This document shows, one piece after another, positions 6,745-9,074 of a DNA stretch of 9,074 nucleotides; position 1 is the first letter of the stretch; every line of letters begins with the position of its first letter. This stretch comes from Phycisphaeraceae bacterium (lineage in GTDB: Bacteria; Planctomycetota; Phycisphaerae; Phycisphaerales; Zrk34). The notes beneath the pieces are model-generated. The model ran no database searches, was not told where the DNA came from, and saw nothing but the letters and a program-made list of their open reading frames with translations. The position numbers and the translations under genes were made by a program. The stretch lies in NCBI GenBank assembly GCA_028281485.1, contig JANQJT010000307.1, positions 1-9,074 of the forward strand. Reading direction: 5' to 3'.

Positions 6745-7245
6745 TTAATTCACGTTCGGTGCGCCGCGCTGCCGCAGCCGATCCAGCATCACGTCCTGGT
6801 CGATCACGTCCATGTACTTCTGGTAGCCGTCCGGGTCCGCGTCGAGCAGGTGACCGGTGATCAGCTTCTTCACGACCGCCAGCAGGTCTTCGGGTTGCCA
6901 CGGCTTGGCGACGTAGCTGTCGATACGCGCCTCGTTGATCGCGCGGATCGTGTCGTCGTGTGTCGCCAGTCCTGTCAGCAAGAGCATCCGCACGCGGCTG
7001 AACCGGTCGTCGCCGCGCACCTTCGTCAGAAGCTCCACGCCGCTGGTGCCGGGCATCACGTGATCGGAGATGATCAGCGCGACCGGCTCGCCGCCGGTGT
7101 GCAGATCGTCCAGCACGCCGAGCGCCTCCTCGGCGCTCTCGCAGTCGATCAGGTGGAAGTACGCGCTCAGCGGGTCGAGGTCCTTGACGAGGGCGGCCAG
7201 CACTTCGCGCTGGTCATCAACACAGAGGATCGCGGGTTTGCTCAT
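6745..7245 (-). CDS. Single-domain response regulator (receiver protein)
   Basis: A 166-residue CheY-like receiver, phosphorylated on aspartate by a partner histidine kinase. All signature residues are present: the acidic pair Asp10-Asp11 in CVDDQ, phospho-acceptor Asp61 in IISDHVMPG, Thr91 in LLLTG, and Lys114 in VAKPW. The receiver fills residues 4-128; about 38 residues follow, with no helix-turn-helix or enzymatic output domain. Output must therefore be by protein contact or phosphotransfer. Its ATG overlaps the kinase stop by 4 bases (ATGA, 7242-7245), and GGAG at 7253-7256, inside the kinase end, lies 7 bases before it. Translation is therefore probably coupled and the kinase is the likely cognate partner. 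The Val-Ala-Lys-Pro-Trp segment resembles receivers that accompany hybrid-type or HD-GYP systems, but no such domain is here. Confidence 0.93.
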   Translation of the reverse strand: MSKPAILCVDDQREVLAALVKDLDPLSAYFHLIDCESAEEALGVLDDLHTGGEPVALIISDHVMPGTSGVELLTKVRGDDRFSRVRMLLLTGLATHDDTIRAINEARIDSYVAKPWQPEDLLAVVKKLITGHLLDADPDGYQKYMDVIDQDVMLDRLRQRGAPNVN

Positions 7246-8594
7246 GATCCGGCTCCAGTGGGTATCGTGACGGTAAAACGTGCGCCGTGGTCCGTGTTCG
7301 ACACGTCCACCGTGCCGCCGTAGTCGGTCACGTGGCGCAATACGATCGACAGGCCCAGGCCCAGCCCGAAGCTCAGGCCCGTCTTCTTGGTGGTCACCGA
7401 CGGCTCAAAGATGCGCGGCAGCACGTCCTCGGCGATGCCCGGGCCGGTGTCGTCGATGGTCACCACCGCGTTGTTGTTCCGCATCGTGGTGGTGATGGTG
7501 ATGCGTTTTTCAGGGCGGATCTGGCCGGCGGTGTTCAGCGCCTCGGCCGCGTTCTTGATCAGGTTCGACCAGACCTGCACCAGCTCGCCGCGGTTGCCCT
7601 CGACCGGCGAGACGTCGCCGAGCTCTTCGACGACCTGCACGCCCTTGGTCGCGTTCTGCATGATCCGCAGCGCCACGCCGATCGAGTCGTTGATATCGAT
7701 CGGCTCGCCGCGCTTCGAACCCCGCGCGCCCAGGTTCTTCATCGAGTTGACCACGTGCTCGGCCTGCTCACTGGCCAGCTGCATGTCGTTGAGCGTCGCG
7801 CCCAGCTCCCACAGCTCCAGCAGCGTGTCGATGTTCTTCTTCAGGTGCTTGATGCCCGAAAGCTGCTCGTCGCTGAGGCCGGTCTGGCTCAGCTTGCGCG
7901 CCTGGGCATACACCAGGTGGTGCTTGCTTTTCAGGTCGCTCAGACGCTGGCGTGCCTCGGCGGTCGAGACGTGGCGCCCCTCGGTGCGCCCCTTCTCATA
8001 CGCCTCACGCAACATCGACTGGTCTTTGGCCACGCGGTCGCTGATCGCCTCACCGATCCACTCGGTCCCCCGCACCAGCACGGTCAGCGCGTTGTTCAGC
8101 TCATGCGCCACGCCCGCGGCCAGCTGGCCGAGGAACGAAAACCGCTCAAGCCGTTCGATCTGCTCCTGCTCGTCCAGGTGCTGCTCGGCCAGCTCCGCCA
8201 CCATCGTCTGCCGACGCAACAGCTCGTACACGATCACAGGCATCAGCGCCCGCTCGATCGAGACTTCGTCGTCCGGCCAGGTCGCGCGATCCACCCACGA
8301 CAGCTCCGTCGGCTCCACGGCCATGATCGACTGCGCGCTGCGGTGCGAGCCGGAGAAGAAGCTCTGCACACCGACCACGTCGCCGGCGCTTGCCCGCAGC
8401 GTGGTCGCACGCAGGCCCGCCGCCGTCTCGATGTGACCCATCAGGCAGCCACTTCGGACGTAGAACAGGCGATCGTTGTGCTGACCCTCGACCATCAGGA
8501 TGTTGCCGGGATCGAGGTGAATGGTGCGATCGGCGTCCGTGAAGTAACGGGCGATCGTCGCCTCGATGCGGGCATCGGAATCCTGTTCGAACAT
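7242..8594 (-). CDS. Soluble histidine kinase with N-terminal cNMP-binding-like domain
   Basis: A 450-residue protein (numbered from ATG 8594) with no membrane segment, so it senses a cytosolic signal. Residues 10-105 match the cyclic-nucleotide-binding beta-barrel fold (LDPGNILMVEGQ, then GDVVGVQSFF and HRSA). The Glu that contacts ribose in CRP is Val76 here, while the Arg-Ser-Ala of the phosphate cassette (Arg85) is kept. A coiled linker leads to the H-box, LAAGVAHELNNALTVL, with phospho-acceptor His164. About 130 residues separate His164 from the ATP-binding domain, longer than the usual 65-75. The HATPase domain (about 298-448) has the N-box NLIKNAAEAL (Asn344, Asn348), DTGPG (Asp382) and GLGLGLS (410-416), all intact. 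The start is uncertain: AGGAG at 8614-8618 fits a TTG at 8601-8603 better (10 bases) than the ATG (19 bases). It lies about 45 bases after the transporter stop and overlaps the response regulator by 4 bases. Confidence 0.93.
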   Translation of the reverse strand: MFEQDSDARIEATIARYFTDADRTIHLDPGNILMVEGQHNDRLFYVRSGCLMGHIETAAGLRATTLRASAGDVVGVQSFFSGSHRSAQSIMAVEPTELSWVDRATWPDDEVSIERALMPVIVYELLRRQTMVAELAEQHLDEQEQIERLERFSFLGQLAAGVAHELNNALTVLVRGTEWIGEAISDRVAKDQSMLREAYEKGRTEGRHVSTAEARQRLSDLKSKHHLVYAQARKLSQTGLSDEQLSGIKHLKKNIDTLLELWELGATLNDMQLASEQAEHVVNSMKNLGARGSKRGEPIDINDSIGVALRIMQNATKGVQVVEELGDVSPVEGNRGELVQVWSNLIKNAAEALNTAGQIRPEKRITITTTMRNNNAVVTIDDTGPGIAEDVLPRIFEPSVTTKKTGLSFGLGLGLSIVLRHVTDYGGTVDVSNTDHGARFTVTIPTGAGS

Positions 8595-8613
8595 GGTCAA
8601 CAAAGTTTACGAA

Positions 8614-8618
8614 CTCCT
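8614..8618 (-). promoter_or_regulatory. Shine-Dalgarno site upstream of the histidine kinase
   Basis: AGGAG on the minus strand is 10 bases from a TTG (8601-8603), 13 from a second TTG (8598-8600) and 19 from the ATG at 8594. It suggests that the protein may start 3 residues earlier than the ATG. It lies in the short gap after the transporter stop, which is consistent with cotranscription. Confidence 0.5.
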
Positions 8619-8639
8619 GGGTCCTGTTTTCAATGAGAA

Positions 8640-9074
8640 TCAGGTCAGATTCAGGCCGGCAAAAAATCCCGCCGATTTCAGCACAACCATCAGCCCCGCC
8701 ACCAGCAGCATCGATACGACACCGATCACGAAGCCCGCCTTGGCCATGTGGCCCGTCTTGATCCAGCCCGTGGCGTAAGCCATCGCGTTGGGGGGCGTGC
8801 TGATCGGCATGGTCATCGCCAGCGAGCAGCAGAACGTCACCGCCAGCAGCATCATCACGCCGCCGCCCAGCGGCTGGAGGTTCTCGCTCATCGTCACGCC
8901 GCCGGCCAGCGCCGCCAGCACCGGCAGCAACAGGTTGGCCGTGGCCGTGTTGCTCATGAAGCTCGCCATCGTGTACGCCAGCAGGCCGCCGACCACCACG
9001 ATCAGCACCGCCGGCATCTGCTCAAAGGGCACCGCCTTGATGATCGCCTCGCTCAGCCCCGTGTCCTTCAGGCC
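8640..9074 (-). CDS. SLC13/DASS-type anion:sodium symporter (C-terminal part)
   Basis: The last 144 residues of a multi-pass inner-membrane transporter; the gene continues past the window edge. Three hydrophobic segments are visible (AVLIVVVGGLLAYTMASF; GGVMMLLAVTFCCSLAMTMP; GFVIGVVSMLLVAGLMVVL). Two signatures support the divalent-anion:sodium symporter family: a Ser-Asn-Thr motif in FMSNTATANLLLP, and the later PISTPPNAMAYATG block, which together form sodium and carboxylate sites in relatives such as VcINDY. Family members import succinate, malate, fumarate, citrate or sometimes sulfate and other anions; the exact substrate cannot be read here. The visible end is GLNLT then TGA 8640-8642. 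It is followed after about 45 bases by the histidine kinase on the same strand, so the two probably share a transcript. Confidence 0.9.
   Translation of the reverse strand, partial: GLKDTGLSEAIIKAVPFEQMPAVLIVVVGGLLAYTMASFMSNTATANLLLPVLAALAGGVTMSENLQPLGGGVMMLLAVTFCCSLAMTMPISTPPNAMAYATGWIKTGHMAKAGFVIGVVSMLLVAGLMVVLKSAGFFAGLNLT

Noticed and set aside
7287..8636. A 449-codon open frame on the plus strand, antisense to the histidine kinase
   Set aside because: His/Arg/Val/Leu-rich shadow; the opposite strand carries intact kinase motifs.

Overview
The window is 9,074 bases of GC-rich, gene-dense bacterial DNA. Long wobble-GC-driven shadow frames lie opposite every large gene. Gene content (a GTP-type PEP carboxykinase, a PDZ/S41 protease with a long family-specific N-terminus, a histidine kinase with an N-terminal cyclic-nucleotide-binding-like domain, several unrecognised short proteins) and protein style suggest a planctomycete, perhaps of the Phycisphaerae. 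This assignment is inference, because no rRNA or other phylogenetic marker is present.

Left part (1-2357): the 3' end of a YfcE-type metallophosphoesterase, a GNAT-like acetyltransferase with an unusual acetyl-CoA loop, an unrecognised 191-residue protein on the minus strand, an unrecognised 138-residue protein diverging from it, and a small single-pass membrane protein. The divergent pair is separated by about 110 bases that hold a strong extended -10 promoter for the leftward gene and a weaker candidate for the rightward gene.

Middle (2358-4776): a secreted or periplasmic carboxyl-terminal processing protease (PDZ plus S41) with an intact Ser/Lys/Gln catalytic set. It is followed by a clear hairpin terminator, flanked by A and T runs, that can serve both converging transcripts.

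Right part (4777-9074), all on the minus strand: reading in the direction of transcription, the end of an SLC13/DASS sodium:dicarboxylate-type transporter, a soluble histidine kinase with a cNMP-binding-like input domain, a single-domain response regulator overlapping the kinase by 4 bases, and then, after a 162-base gap with its own candidate promoter, GTP-dependent PEP carboxykinase. This order suggests that uptake of C4-dicarboxylate-like acids, a cytosolic two-component pair and the first step of gluconeogenesis are linked. It is the most interesting biology here, but it is inferred from neighbourhood and motifs only. I saw no CRISPR array, tRNA, rRNA, insertion sequence or phage gene.
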